A stretch of 39,602 nt of DNA from Bacteroidota bacterium (GCA_023396255.1 JAEWWU010000008.1:1-39602), one strand, 5' to 3'; shown: positions 25,371 to 32,805, counted from the first letter of the stretch. The notes: a model not told the origin generated them from the sequence alone. Numbers and translations are program-made.

Positions 25371-28300
25371 TTATGGAATGATCACTTTGGTTACTACTGA
25401 TCGGTTGTCCGATGTGAAAATGCGCACAACATAAACACCGGATATCAATCCATAGTTGGGCACCAAAGCTCCATAGATGTCATAGATTTGGATCCTATCA
25501 GCCTTGACATTCGTGTGAATGGATCCGTTTTCTACGTAGACATTCACTTTTTGATGGGTTGGTGACATTATCTCATCGAATTTGGTAAAGGATACACGGC
25601 GTTGCGCTACATTGATGACTTCGTTCTTCAGAAGTCGTGAGTCGTTTTCCTCTACGTTGTCGTTGGTGGGCAGTTCTGAATAGTGGTGGAGAACGGCTAT
25701 AACGTTGGCGTGTTGCAGTGCATCGACTATGGTTTTGTTATCCTTTTCTATGAGAATTGTATTATCGGGCAGATAAGATTGAGTGTTGGTAGTAGACTGA
25801 ATGGGTATTTCCTTTTCGAAAGAGAAAGAACCATCTGCATTGATGGTGACTTCTGTTCCTTTGAAGCCGGCATCATCTACCACGCGGAGCACGTTGTGGT
25901 GGGCAAATCCCGATACCTTTTCGGTGGGGTTGTACATCTGGTCTCGCGTGGCAATTTCGTCTTGTGTTACCATTATGGTAATATGAAGGGGACGTGAGCG
26001 GTCAAATCGAGAAGATATCAATCCGTCTACCTTAACATTCAGAGTATTGGTGGTTTTGTCGAAGAAAGGTTTTACAACAGCTTTAGCAGTGGCTGGATTC
26101 TTTTTAATTGCATAGTCCATTGCGTTGTTCAATACATCCTGTGTGGCTATAAGGCTGTAGATGGAGCTGTTTTGTCCTTTGTTCCCTTTTAGAGCCGGAT
26201 TGAGTGTTCGGTTGATCATAACAGCGGGAGAGGTATAACCGGGATTGAGGCTTATTTCTCCTGATTTATTGATTACTCCGTAGAAAGGGGCCAACCCTTT
26301 GCTGTATGACAACGACAGGAAGTCCGGTTTGAAGAAAGAGTGATGGGATACGACTGCCATATGTTGGACGAGTTCTTTGTTTTCCGGTTGGGTCAGCAGA
26401 TTTTCGAACCAGACATCAGCCTGAGGACACTGGCTGCAGTGTTCTGAAGTAAACACTTCAACAAGGGCAGTGCGTTCAAATGCTTCATCTTTTTTGATAA
26501 CCTCAATCTCTGCAGAAGCCGTTGTGGGTGTTATTAGATCTACATTATTTACCTTTTTCAGGGTCACTTTTAGCGTCTTTACACCGACTTCCCCTTTGTG
26601 TTCAAATCCCTTTATCTCGATATCTTGTGATTGAGTAGAGACGATGGGGGCTGATAGGTCTATTTGTTTCTCTGTGGTGGTCCCATTGAAACTTATTTCC
26701 ACAAGAATGTTGGATATGGCTTTTATCCCAGAATTGAGAATAGTGAAATTGGCATTTAGTGGCTCTTCGCTGTAAACCATTGATGGAGCCTTGACTTTTA
26801 CCACTTCTCCTTTGTTTTGTTTGGTCGAGTTCATTTCTTTGGGCTCAACAATTACTTGAATGAGCAGAGGATGATCCCACGTGGATATATGGCTGGAAAA
26901 CAAAGCATCGGAAAAAGTATAGGATCCCCAGTTAGTGCCTAAATAAACAGCATTGGGGTTTTTGGTGCGTTCTTTGATGCTCCCGACCACAATACCTCCT
27001 TTTTGGGCTGCATCGTAGGCATATAGACCTGCGAAAAATTCACTCTCAGCTGTGATTTCATAGGGTTTGTCGAAAAAGATTGAGTTCCATCCATCCTTAA
27101 ATTGTTCAGAGGATTTGGTCATAATGGTGTCGTTGAGAGACCCTTCGGTATGCGTTTTGAGTGATTTTGCCAGAAATATAAAAGGATCTTTTACATCATA
27201 AATCCCTGAAGGGGTATTCACTTGATTTTTCTGCATACAGGCTGCGGTTACAAAGCGGAGGCCTACAACTTTGTCTCCAATATTATTTTTTAAAAGCTCT
27301 TTAGTAATTTTTATGGCTCCGCCGTGATGCCCTGCCCAGTTAGCGCCACTTGGATGGGTTGCGCTGTAGTTGGGTTCTTCATATCCGGTGTATCCGAGGT
27401 AGATGTACCGATTTTCCTCAGGTTGGTTCGTCAAAAAGATCGGTTCCGAGTACATAGACTTGTAACAAAGAGGCTTTTTGTTAGAGGGACGGATATCGCT
27501 ATAAAGAATACGACATCCGACACGTTCTCCCTCAAGTTTAGCTTGGTTGTCATCTAAACATCTTTTGTCCAAATCGGTGAAAGTCCTGCTGTACTTAACG
27601 AAGAAATTGTCCCAAGAGAGCAAGTCGTTCGATGGCTCGCTGAGTGGTTTTGTATCCTTATAGCCAAACTCTTGGTAAAACGTACTACGGAAAGCGGTAT
27701 CCCCTTTCTTGAGCTGTTGCTTCACTATAAAGGAGTCTGAAAATTCAACCTCCGTTTGGGCGGAAATCAATTCGATAACTAATCTGTGGCACCAGGTACC
27801 TCCAGTCATATTGAGGTTGTATGTGTGGAGTTTCCCATCATTGGGAACGGAAACTTCTTGTACTCCGGGTACAGCTGAGGTATATGCGTACTCTTGCATA
27901 TATCCCATAATCCGTAGTTTGGCAGGGGAGCTCCCTTTAAGGACCTTGGCGGTGAATGTTAAGGTGTACTCACCCCCGCCGTTAGAGAGAGCCATTAAGG
28001 GGGAGGTAATGCGAGTGAAGAGCCCAATGCCATCAGGTGTTGGATTTTCCCCAGTATAACGTGTGGCATCAAGGGATATTCCATTTGCGGTCCAATTGCA
28101 AAGTGTACCGTACCACGCAGGTTGTGAAAGTTGTTTATCCAGCAAGGAAGGATTTATCATTCCCGACAGCTCTTGAGTTTTCCCCCCTTTTGCCGGTTGT
28201 ATTTTGGCGTGAGCGATGCTGTATTCTTTGTTTTCCTTAGCCAATATTTCACGTGTTGTAGTGAAATGAAAATTGATCAGATTCCAAGGTGATCCCTTTT

Positions 28301-28514
28301 CTTCTTTTTGAATAGGAATGTTACTCCAAACAGCTGTCAGAGAAGTCGCAGTGACATCTGTTAGGGGATGCATTGCAGGTTTGGCTACGGTGAATTTCCA
28401 CTCGGGGAGCTCTTGTGCGGAGGATTGGGTTGCGGAGAGTAGTCCGCAGCAGAGGAGTAAACAGATGCTGTAGCACAGTCGTGTAAACCTCAAAAAAGTA
28501 GCTTTTGTTTTCAT
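25371..28514 (-). CDS. large secreted Omp28-like CxxC protein with T9SS sorting domain
   Basis: The product has 1047 residues and a signal peptide (MKTKATFLRFTRLCYSICLLLCCG, cleavage near SSAQ). The N-terminal half is beta-rich, with a carbohydrate-binding/jelly-roll look (GGEYTLTFTAKVLKG) and a second domain with YIYLGYTGYEEPNY. A spacer domain with KVKAPSMVYSEEPLNANF follows. Residues ~680-960 are Omp28/thioredoxin-like: ALVEVFTSEHCSQCPQADVW has a CxxC at Cys693-Cys696, then AVVSHHSFFKPDFL and SPAVMINR. The tail SGVYVVRIFTSDNRSVVTKVIIP is a T9SS type A sorting domain. A surface thiol-disulphide or adhesive role is inferred. The protein at 7884-9824 resembles the Omp28 part but lacks both cysteines. 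Confidence 0.82.
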   Translation of the reverse strand: MKTKATFLRFTRLCYSICLLLCCGLLSATQSSAQELPEWKFTVAKPAMHPLTDVTATSLTAVWSNIPIQKEEKGSPWNLINFHFTTTREILAKENKEYSIAHAKIQPAKGGKTQELSGMINPSLLDKQLSQPAWYGTLCNWTANGISLDATRYTGENPTPDGIGLFTRITSPLMALSNGGGEYTLTFTAKVLKGSSPAKLRIMGYMQEYAYTSAVPGVQEVSVPNDGKLHTYNLNMTGGTWCHRLVIELISAQTEVEFSDSFIVKQQLKKGDTAFRSTFYQEFGYKDTKPLSEPSNDLLSWDNFFVKYSRTFTDLDKRCLDDNQAKLEGERVGCRILYSDIRPSNKKPLCYKSMYSEPIFLTNQPEENRYIYLGYTGYEEPNYSATHPSGANWAGHHGGAIKITKELLKNNIGDKVVGLRFVTAACMQKNQVNTPSGIYDVKDPFIFLAKSLKTHTEGSLNDTIMTKSSEQFKDGWNSIFFDKPYEITAESEFFAGLYAYDAAQKGGIVVGSIKERTKNPNAVYLGTNWGSYTFSDALFSSHISTWDHPLLIQVIVEPKEMNSTKQNKGEVVKVKAPSMVYSEEPLNANFTILNSGIKAISNILVEISFNGTTTEKQIDLSAPIVSTQSQDIEIKGFEHKGEVGVKTLKVTLKKVNNVDLITPTTASAEIEVIKKDEAFERTALVEVFTSEHCSQCPQADVWFENLLTQPENKELVQHMAVVSHHSFFKPDFLSLSYSKGLAPFYGVINKSGEISLNPGYTSPAVMINRTLNPALKGNKGQNSSIYSLIATQDVLNNAMDYAIKKNPATAKAVVKPFFDKTTNTLNVKVDGLISSRFDRSRPLHITIMVTQDEIATRDQMYNPTEKVSGFAHHNVLRVVDDAGFKGTEVTINADGSFSFEKEIPIQSTTNTQSYLPDNTILIEKDNKTIVDALQHANVIAVLHHYSELPTNDNVEENDSRLLKNEVINVAQRRVSFTKFDEIMSPTHQKVNVYVENGSIHTNVKADRIQIYDIYGALVPNYGLISGVYVVRIFTSDNRSVVTKVIIP

Positions 28515-28950
28515 TTTTTGTGGAGTTAAATTTGTTGGGTATCAATTCTTCACACCACCTTGAAATCACATCTTGAACACAACTGCAAGGTGATGTACTA
28601 ACTTTTACACTCACGTATAAGAAAGACATTTAGCGAAGAATGATGCTCAGCGAAGGAATTGTCGGGAGGATTCCAGCCTTTCTTATTTTTTTCGAAAATA
28701 GATATATCTTTTCTAATAGAGCTTTTTGTTTGGATTATTTAATGTTTTTATGTATTGTTTTCGTGTTTGTTTGCATAAACCTCGGCCCATTTTGTCGAAT
28801 TTGAGTAGAGCGTTTGCCCTATAAAGACAATTGTGAATTAATTAATCCATAGAAATCGGAAAAGTGGTCTTGTTCAGAGTTGTAGAAAAGGTCAATTGAG
28901 ATGTTGGTTGGCTTTTTCTTTTTGGCTCTTGTAGGATTGGATAAATGTCG
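28515..28950. other. intergenic stretch without visible genes
   Basis: About 435 bp between the Omp28-like gene and the tRNA promoter. I see no strict TAnnTTTG on the minus strand for the Omp28-like gene and no coding frame of credible quality. The DNA is AT-rich with an atypical T-run near 28685. Confidence 0.5.
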
Positions 28951-28993
28951 TATCTTTGCAATCGAAAATTCTCTCCGATTGGGCGGAGTTTTT
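28951..28993 (+). promoter_or_regulatory. promoter and leader hairpin of tRNA-Ser
   Basis: TATCTTTG at 28951-28958 in the context CGTATCTTTGCA is a classic Bacteroidota -7 element, about 42 nt before the tRNA. The leader contains CTCCG (28973-28977) and CGGAG (28984-28988) followed by T5, a small terminator-like hairpin ahead of the tRNA. Confidence 0.6.
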
Positions 28994-28999
28994 GGCTTA

Positions 29000-29086
29000 G
29001 GAAGTGTGGGTGAGTGGCTGAAACCAACAGTTTGCTAAACTGTCGTACGGGTAACCGTACCGGGGGTTCGAATCCCCCCGCTTCCG
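29000..29086 (+). tRNA. tRNA-Ser (anticodon GCU)
   Basis: The acceptor stem GGAAGTG (29000-29006) pairs with CGCTTCC (29079-29085), with discriminator G. The D-arm region GTGAGTGGCTGAAAC, the anticodon loop TTGCTAA inside stem ACAGT/ACTGT, a long variable arm (GTACGG-GTAA-CCGTAC) and GGGTTCGAATCCC are all present. The long variable arm and the GCT anticodon identify a class II serine tRNA reading AGC/AGU. CCA is not encoded. Its 3' end borders the integrative element remnant. Confidence 0.96.
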
Positions 29087-29134
29087 CTTTAGGTACTCTG
29101 AAGACACTTTCAGAGTAAATATCTAAGAGACAAT

Positions 29135-29174
29135 AAGTATCGTAATTCTAATGAGTTACGATACTTTTGTTTTA
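29135..29174 (+). terminator. terminator downstream of tRNA-Ser
   Basis: AAGTATCGTAA (29135-29145) and TTACGATACTT (29156-29166) form an 11-bp perfect stem, then TTGTTTT. A weaker hairpin (TACTCTGAA / TTCAGAGTA, 29094-29117) precedes it without a T-tract. Confidence 0.75.
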
Positions 29175-29218
29175 TATAACCGCGTTGTTTCAGAGTACGT
29201 CCAGAGGTCGTCGAAACG

Positions 29219-29255
29219 CTCAAAATACTCTCCTATGGCTACAATCTGGCTACAC
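29219..29255 (+). repeat. left copy of imperfect direct repeat (att/arm region)
   Basis: It starts with CTCAAAATACTCTC (29219-29232), identical to 32255-32268. Both copies continue with two tandem TGGCTA(C)A motifs. It is in the same orientation as the right copy, 3036 bp away. Confidence 0.6.
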
Positions 29256-29589
29256 TTTTTCGAGTGAAAATAAAATTGTAGCCAAGAGTACGTAGAGAGT
29301 TCGCACAGAGTACTTACATATTGTTGCTATTCAGATTATTATGTAGAACTTTGTGGCATGGCTACAATGAGATTAACAGTCTGAAAATAGATAGTTTTGA
29401 GCTCAAACTTTGGGTGTTTGGCTACAGAAATTATTGGCTGATCAAAAGAATAAAACGTCTTGTTGATTATTCCTATTTTCATGCAAATAAGGATGTGAAA
29501 GTCATCTCCAATCCAATACGTTCATCCCCCATAGTTATGGCTACAATTCTGTGATTTTGGCCACAAATCTTCTTTGGCTTGGCTACAAT
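29236..29589. repeat. integrase arm-type repeats TGGCTACAAT (left cluster)
   Basis: TGGCTACAAT or one/two-mismatch versions occur at 29236, 29247, 29359, 29419, 29538, 29558 and 29580, plus the inverted ATTGTAGCCA at 29275. All lie directly upstream of the integrase fragment. Such clusters are where tyrosine integrases of Bacteroidota elements bind with their arm-binding domain. Confidence 0.6.
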
Positions 29590-29603
29590 TAACCCAACAA
29601 TGT

Positions 29604-29826
29604 ATGAAGTCAATTTTCAGAACAGCATTCTACCTTAGAAGCAACTATGTGAATAAGGAAGGAAAGCCCCCTGTGATGATGAGGATTTACCTCAATAGCG
29701 AGCGTTTGTCGTTAGGCTCGACAGGCATTACAATTGTACAATCCCAATGGGATCGTGAGAAAGAACGAATGAAAGGGCGAAAGACAGAAGCCTTAAACAT
29801 CAACTTGCAGCTAGATAATAAGATAA
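29604..29826 (+). pseudogene. 5' fragment of a Bacteroidota tyrosine integrase (arm-binding domain only)
   Basis: From the ATG at 29604 the frame reads MKSIFRTAFYLRSNYVNKEG, then PPVMMRIYLNSERLSLGSTG and QWDREKERMKGRKTEALNIN. This is the usual N-terminal arm-DNA-binding domain of Bacteroidota phage/transposon integrases (about 400 residues when complete). It breaks off after roughly 74 residues, where the frame runs into the abi terminator hairpin and stops at 29886-29888. The SAM-like and catalytic domains with the R-H-R-Y residues are gone, so it cannot recombine DNA. Confidence 0.7.
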
Positions 29827-29871
29827 AAAAACGGGAGTATCCAATATTTTGGTATACTCCCGTTTCTTTTA
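29821..29871 (-). terminator. terminator of the Abi_2 gene
   Basis: AAACGGGAGTAT (29829-29840) and ATACTCCCGTTT (29854-29865) form a 12-bp perfect stem. On the minus strand it is followed by a T6 run, directly after the abi stop codon. On the plus strand it is followed by CTTTTATT, so it may work both ways. Confidence 0.8.
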
Positions 29872-30801
29872 TTCGTCTCCCCAAATAGGCTCCTCATTCC
29901 ATCTATTAAGAAATCCAAGCTTATAAATGGGTGTTTGGGGATTCTCTTTTATCAAAGCAAGGATCTTTTTCTTATAGCTATCTCTGGTATCAATAGCCTT
30001 ACACAAATAAAGCATTGCCGTAATCATAAGATATGGCTTCTTCTTTGCTGCTTCCGAAAGAGGATTTTGCAACCATATCCTTTTGGGATTCCTTATATCC
30101 ATAGGGCGTTTTACCATATTCCTGCTCCATACCCGGGAATGATGAGCAACGATATTTCTCAAATAAGAAATAGCTTCCAACCAACTTGATAGTTCATTAT
30201 GCAGATTGAGTCCGAACTCATTAGCAATTTTTGCTTTCTCCGGAATCTGGTGGTTGAGATTCTTGTATATCTTTGAAAGCGTCCCAAAGGTGGCTACCTC
30301 AAAAATAACCCATGCATCAGGCTGTTGAGTGAGAGACTTACATTTCCCATTTTCCCACACTCCATACTTGTGTTTGTACTCTTTAATGAAAACTTCGCCA
30401 CTACGCAGAAATTCATTCATCAAATCCTCTAAATGCTGTTGATGAAGCACTTCGCTGACAAAGAGAGTGTTGTTCATATAGAACAAACCGCCATAGGATT
30501 GAGACAGATGGTAAATCATCTTTGTACGTAAGGCGATCTCTATTGTTTCAATGGCATCGAACAGGATAAGCCGTAATTCTTTGTCAAAAGAATACCGTGC
30601 AATAACATCTTCAAAGCGAGAACCTATTTGAAAGACATGGTTATCTTTGTCTTTCTGCATATCCCACCAATAGCCTTTTAGTCGATAGTAACTAATATTT
30701 CTTAGATGAAGACAAGCAAAATCCTTATCATTTATAATCATACCTCTTTGCTTTAGCAATTCTATTTGTTCTTGAATAGAACGCGATTCTTTATTAGCCA
30801 T
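29869..30801 (-). CDS. Abi_2 (AbiD/AbiF-type) abortive infection protein with HEPN motif
   Basis: This 310-residue protein begins MANKESRSIQEQIELLKQRG. It shows the standard Abi_2 order: an N-terminal RGM.I.D...A..LR.ISYYRLKGYW motif, then RYSFDKELRLILFDAIETIEIALRTKM, and a C-terminal SYLRNIVAHHSRVWSR. R215-N-I-V-A-H220 is an Rx4H HEPN RNase-type motif. Family members cause growth arrest or RNA cleavage when phage infects, and HEPN-containing Abi proteins have been linked to the origin of Cas13. The gene is complete. Its place in a decayed integrative element next to the CRISPR-Cas9 locus suggests a defence cargo gene that outlived its carrier. The trigger and target are unknown. Confidence 0.85.
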   Translation of the reverse strand: MANKESRSIQEQIELLKQRGMIINDKDFACLHLRNISYYRLKGYWWDMQKDKDNHVFQIGSRFEDVIARYSFDKELRLILFDAIETIEIALRTKMIYHLSQSYGGLFYMNNTLFVSEVLHQQHLEDLMNEFLRSGEVFIKEYKHKYGVWENGKCKSLTQQPDAWVIFEVATFGTLSKIYKNLNHQIPEKAKIANEFGLNLHNELSSWLEAISYLRNIVAHHSRVWSRNMVKRPMDIRNPKRIWLQNPLSEAAKKKPYLMITAMLYLCKAIDTRDSYKKKILALIKENPQTPIYKLGFLNRWNEEPIWGDE

Positions 30802-30958
30802 ATGATATATAAAAAAATGACCCGCCGGCAGATCTTACGGTATGCCAAGCGAGTACTGTTATCTTTGAAGTGCAGGCAACCTGCAACTATCGCTCTCACT
30901 CACAAAGGTAAGCATTTATTCTATTCTGACAAAGCAAATGCCAAGAATTTTATGCGAT

Positions 30959-31282
30959 TCATCTCCATTCATCTCGTTTTCGCAGCATTTCATCGATCTC
31001 TTCACGCAGGAAGAGTAAACGTCCGTTGGCTTTGAGGTAGGGAATCTTACCAGCCCACACCCAGTTGTAGATGGTCTTTTGCTCCACTTTCAGCAGTTTT
31101 GATACATTTAGAATGTCCAAGTACTCAGGTTTGAGAGGTGGATGAACGGTTGTATCGACCGCTTGCTCTTGTAAGAAAAGTAAACGGTCAAGCTTATCAT
31201 CTACACACAGCAGTTTGTCGAACAGACGTTTCTGCCAAGCCTCTTCGGATTCGGGACCTGTCTGTAAATCTAAATATGACAT
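30959..31282 (-). CDS. small helix-turn-helix (excisionase/MerR-like) protein
   Basis: The 107-residue product has an N-terminal helical part (EAWQKRLFDKLLCVDDKLDRLLFLQEQ in two pieces). Its C-terminal HTH_17-type domain reads EYLDILNVSKLLKVEQKTIY, then NWVWAGKIPYLKANGRLLF and LREEIDEML. The pattern 'K...T.Y.W...GKIPY.K..GRL.F...EID' is standard for the small DNA-binding proteins that sit between integrase and ATPase genes in Bacteroidota integrative elements. Its start overlaps the end of the ATPase fragment by 13 nt, suggesting former translational coupling. It may regulate excision or expression, probably without effect now that the integrase is broken. Confidence 0.75.
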   Translation of the reverse strand: MSYLDLQTGPESEEAWQKRLFDKLLCVDDKLDRLLFLQEQAVDTTVHPPLKPEYLDILNVSKLLKVEQKTIYNWVWAGKIPYLKANGRLLFLREEIDEMLRKRDEWR

Positions 31283-31641
31283 AGCCTCCCTTTTTGATAG
31301 TAGCCACTTTCATCTTGCCATAAGATACGCTGCTCTTTCATGTAAGCAATATATTTCTTTGCTGTTCGCTCCTTGATTTCCATTTCACGCATCAATACTG
31401 CACAAAGTTCTTGGTACGAAAGTTTGATTTTGTTTCGGAACGCTTCCTTGACAACGGCAATCAGTTCATCGGTTTTACGTTTCTCTTTGTCTTCTTTCGA
31501 CTTTTCACCACGATAGACGTGCATGTCTGCTTCTTTGTCCCAACCAAAGAGCATCATCGGCACATCCAACGGACTCCCGTCCCTCACTTTTAATGCCTTG
31601 ACCACCAAATACTCGGGATTGTCATCTTTCTCTATGGAAAA
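31270..31641 (-). pseudogene. C-terminal fragment of an element-encoded AAA/RepA-like ATPase
   Basis: The open frame from 31641 has no ATG at its beginning and reads FSIEKDDNPEYLVVKALKVR, DGSPLDVPMMLFGWDKEAD, then a charged linker and a winged-helix-like end (LSYQELCAVLMREMEIKERT ... YMKEQRILWQ). This looks like the last ~120 residues of the ATPases found beside HTH_17 genes in Bacteroidota mobile elements. A TTG at 31608 could restart translation. No Walker motifs are present. The 5' part is replaced at about 31640 by unrelated sequence, implying a deletion junction. Confidence 0.5.
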
Positions 31642-31888
31642 TTACCCCACACGGAAGATGTATGATGAGCATGTCCAAACCGAATGCGTTTGCACACTTT
31701 TGGTAGGAACTGATTCGAATGTCTTTTTCCAAATTGCAAGTCTTAAGGAAATTCGAATATTCTATCCCGCCATTTTCTGCCGTCTGCTTAATGTTATCGC
31801 ATGATGCTAACAACATGTCAAGAGTTGGATGCACAATGAACAGACGACCTTCTTCAGGATTGATGTTGCTCTGTTGTTTCTTGTTCAT
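31622..31888 (-). CDS. small possibly XRE-like ORF, fused at its 3' end to the ATPase junction
   Basis: From the ATG at 31888 this 88-residue ORF reads MNKKQQSNINPEEGRLFIVH, then TLDMLLASCDNIKQTAENGG, NFLKTCNLEKDIRISSYQKC and ANAFGLDMLIIHLP. The last ~45 residues have the rhythm of the end of an XRE/Cro helix-turn-helix domain (S.Y.K.ANA.GLD..I.L). Its final residues (CGVIFHRER) are read from the ATPase-derived DNA in another frame, so the natural C-terminus seems lost. Recognition is weak. It could be an unrelated element gene. Confidence 0.35.
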   Translation of the reverse strand: MNKKQQSNINPEEGRLFIVHPTLDMLLASCDNIKQTAENGGIEYSNFLKTCNLEKDIRISSYQKCANAFGLDMLIIHLPCGVIFHRER

Positions 31889-32083
31889 TAATAAATCCAA
31901 TGTTGTTACAATTGATGCAAAGTTCCTAATTGAAATGCTGTTAGCATGAATAACCAAATACCATTTTTGGGTATTATTATACCATTTGTTTGTTCTGCAG
32001 TAGATCATTTGAAGTTTAAGTCAGAGATATCACAAGCAAGAAAGGAGGAAATTGATGATTGTAACAGACGAAAATTTAAGGAC

Positions 32084-32135
32084 TTCCAGTGCACGGTGCA
32101 AGACCTTATATAAGGTCTTGCACCGTGCACTGGAA
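32084..32135. repeat. 52-bp perfect palindrome
   Basis: Bases 32084-32109 (TTCCAGTGCACGG...CCTTAT) are the exact reverse complement of 32110-32135 with no spacer. The last base overlaps an inverted arm-type repeat (ATTGTAGCCA at 32135-32144). No T-tract follows, so it is not a standard terminator. It may be a structure used in transfer/replication of the element or a recent inverted duplication. Confidence 0.9.
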
Positions 32136-32254
32136 TTGTAGCCAAAAATCTTGGAGCAATTTTATTCTTAGATATTTGGAGGATGTTCTACTTATTTGTA
32201 CCTTGGAACTGGAAGAATACAAGTGTGTATTCCCTATAGCGATATATAGGTACT

Positions 32255-32290
32255 CTCAAAATACTCTCTTGTGGCTAAATTTGGCTACAA
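32255..32290 (+). repeat. right copy of imperfect direct repeat with arm-type motifs
   Basis: CTCAAAATACTCTC (32255-32268) is identical to 29219-29232. It is followed by TGGCTAAAT and TGGCTACAA, parallel to the left copy. This marks the probable right end region of the element. Confidence 0.6.
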
Positions 32291-32410
32291 AAGAAATGGT
32301 GTGCCATATAAATAATTACGATATAGGAAGTTAGGTAGCTTAGTTCATACCCCCCCCCACACACACTTCCGCGATGAACCTTGGAAATCAAGGATTTATG
32401 ATGTAAGTAT

Positions 32411-32428
32411 AACGAAAGCGCTTTCGTT
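32411..32428. promoter_or_regulatory. 18-bp palindrome, possible operator
   Basis: AACGAAAGCGCTTTCGTT is a perfect palindrome with the AAGCGCTT core common in LacI-family operators. No adjacent promoter or gene is evident, so function is open. Confidence 0.25.
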
Positions 32429-32644
32429 TCTTTTTACTGTAGAAATTCCAAACTTCAAATAATCTGAAGGCTCCCAACAAAGCCAACCATAAAACTTTTG
32501 GGTGTATTTCGTATTCTCCTATGAGTTTTTTATTCAATTATCCTGTATCGAATATACTTAGCAGGGCGAAGCTGTTTAGAGGAAATCTAACATTGTTTAA
32601 CAGCGGAATGCTTTTTGTGGACTGGAGCGTTTTTCCTGTGTATA

Positions 32645-32685
32645 TGTATAAAAAGAGAGAGCCTTATCAGATAGATAGGGCTCTC
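32645..32685 (-). terminator. terminator of the tracrRNA
   Basis: On the minus strand GAGAGCCCTATC (32685-32674) pairs with GATAAGGCTCTC (32668-32657), a 12-bp stem with one mismatch and a 5-nt loop. It is followed by TCTTTTT. It ends the tracrRNA transcript. Confidence 0.85.
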
Positions 32686-32763
32686 ACACTCTCCCCCGAT
32701 TAGTAGGCGAGGGATCCTAAATGTTCTCACAACGGAATAATCCTTATTGTAAGTAGCTTTCGG
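32650..32763 (-). ncRNA. tracrRNA of the type II-C CRISPR-Cas9 system
   Basis: Read on the minus strand, 32763-32747 is CCGAAAGCTACTTACAA. Its last 15 nt (GAAAGCTACTTACAA) pair perfectly with nucleotides 2-16 of the minus-strand repeat (TTGTAAGTAGCTTTC), with a possible G-U extension. The RNA continues AAGGATTATTCCGTTGTGAG, as in other Bacteroidota tracrRNAs, then a GGATCC...GGGGG region and the terminator hairpin. The -7 box TATATTTG at 32774-32767 places the start at the anti-repeat itself, so the transcript is about 110 nt and would base-pair with crRNA and bind Cas9. It is divergent from cas9. The pairing fixes the direction of array transcription as minus. Confidence 0.88.
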
Positions 32764-32766
32764 AGG

Positions 32767-32774
32767 CAAATATA
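32767..32774 (-). promoter_or_regulatory. tracrRNA promoter (-7 element)
   Basis: The minus strand reads TATATTTG, a full match to TAnnTTTG, 4-6 nt before the anti-repeat. A TTG lies 16 nt upstream (32793-32791), shorter than the usual 19-21. Confidence 0.7.
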
Positions 32775-32797
32775 ATACATTTTCGGATAACAACTGC

Positions 32798-32805
32798 TAT
32801 CTTTG
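32798..32805 (+). promoter_or_regulatory. possible cas9 operon promoter, divergent from the tracrRNA promoter
   Basis: TATCTTTG matches TAnnTTTG on the plus strand and is the only strict match between the tracrRNA and cas9. It would give a leader of about 320 nt before the cas9 ATG. No good -33 element is seen. Confidence 0.4.

Larger units (their letters stand above)
29087..32373. mobile_element. decayed integrative element next to tRNA-Ser
   Basis: The segment between the tRNA 3' end and about 32373 holds a truncated tyrosine integrase, arm-type TGGCTACAA repeats at both ends, an Abi_2 gene, a small helix-turn-helix gene, an ATPase C-terminal fragment and a small XRE-like ORF. An imperfect direct repeat of about 36 bp occurs near each end (29219-29255 and 32255-32290). 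At 32343-32373 a GTTC...CCCCCC...CTTCCGC string resembles the tRNA 3' end. Together these suggest a tRNA-targeted element that lost its integrase core and most of its ATPase gene. Exact ends are uncertain. Confidence 0.5.
32009..32640. other. gene-free stretch at the right end of the integrative element
   Basis: It holds a 52-bp perfect palindrome (32084-32135), right arm-type repeats, a C9 tract followed by ACACACA (32350-32365), and an 18-bp palindrome (32411-32428). No credible ORF is seen. A short plus-strand frame at 32521-32703 runs across the tracrRNA terminator and is not believed. Confidence 0.6.

Noticed and set aside
29094..29117. First hairpin after tRNA-Ser as its terminator
   Set aside because: It has a 9-bp stem but no T-tract; the hairpin at 29135-29166 followed by TTGTTTT is the better terminator.
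32350..32365. C9 tract as a phase-variation switch
   Set aside because: No ORF or promoter spacing is affected by it; an att-site relic is the more economical reading.
32521..32703. Short plus-strand ORF upstream of cas9
   Set aside because: It runs over the tracrRNA terminator and 3' part, with no start signal or recognisable sequence.
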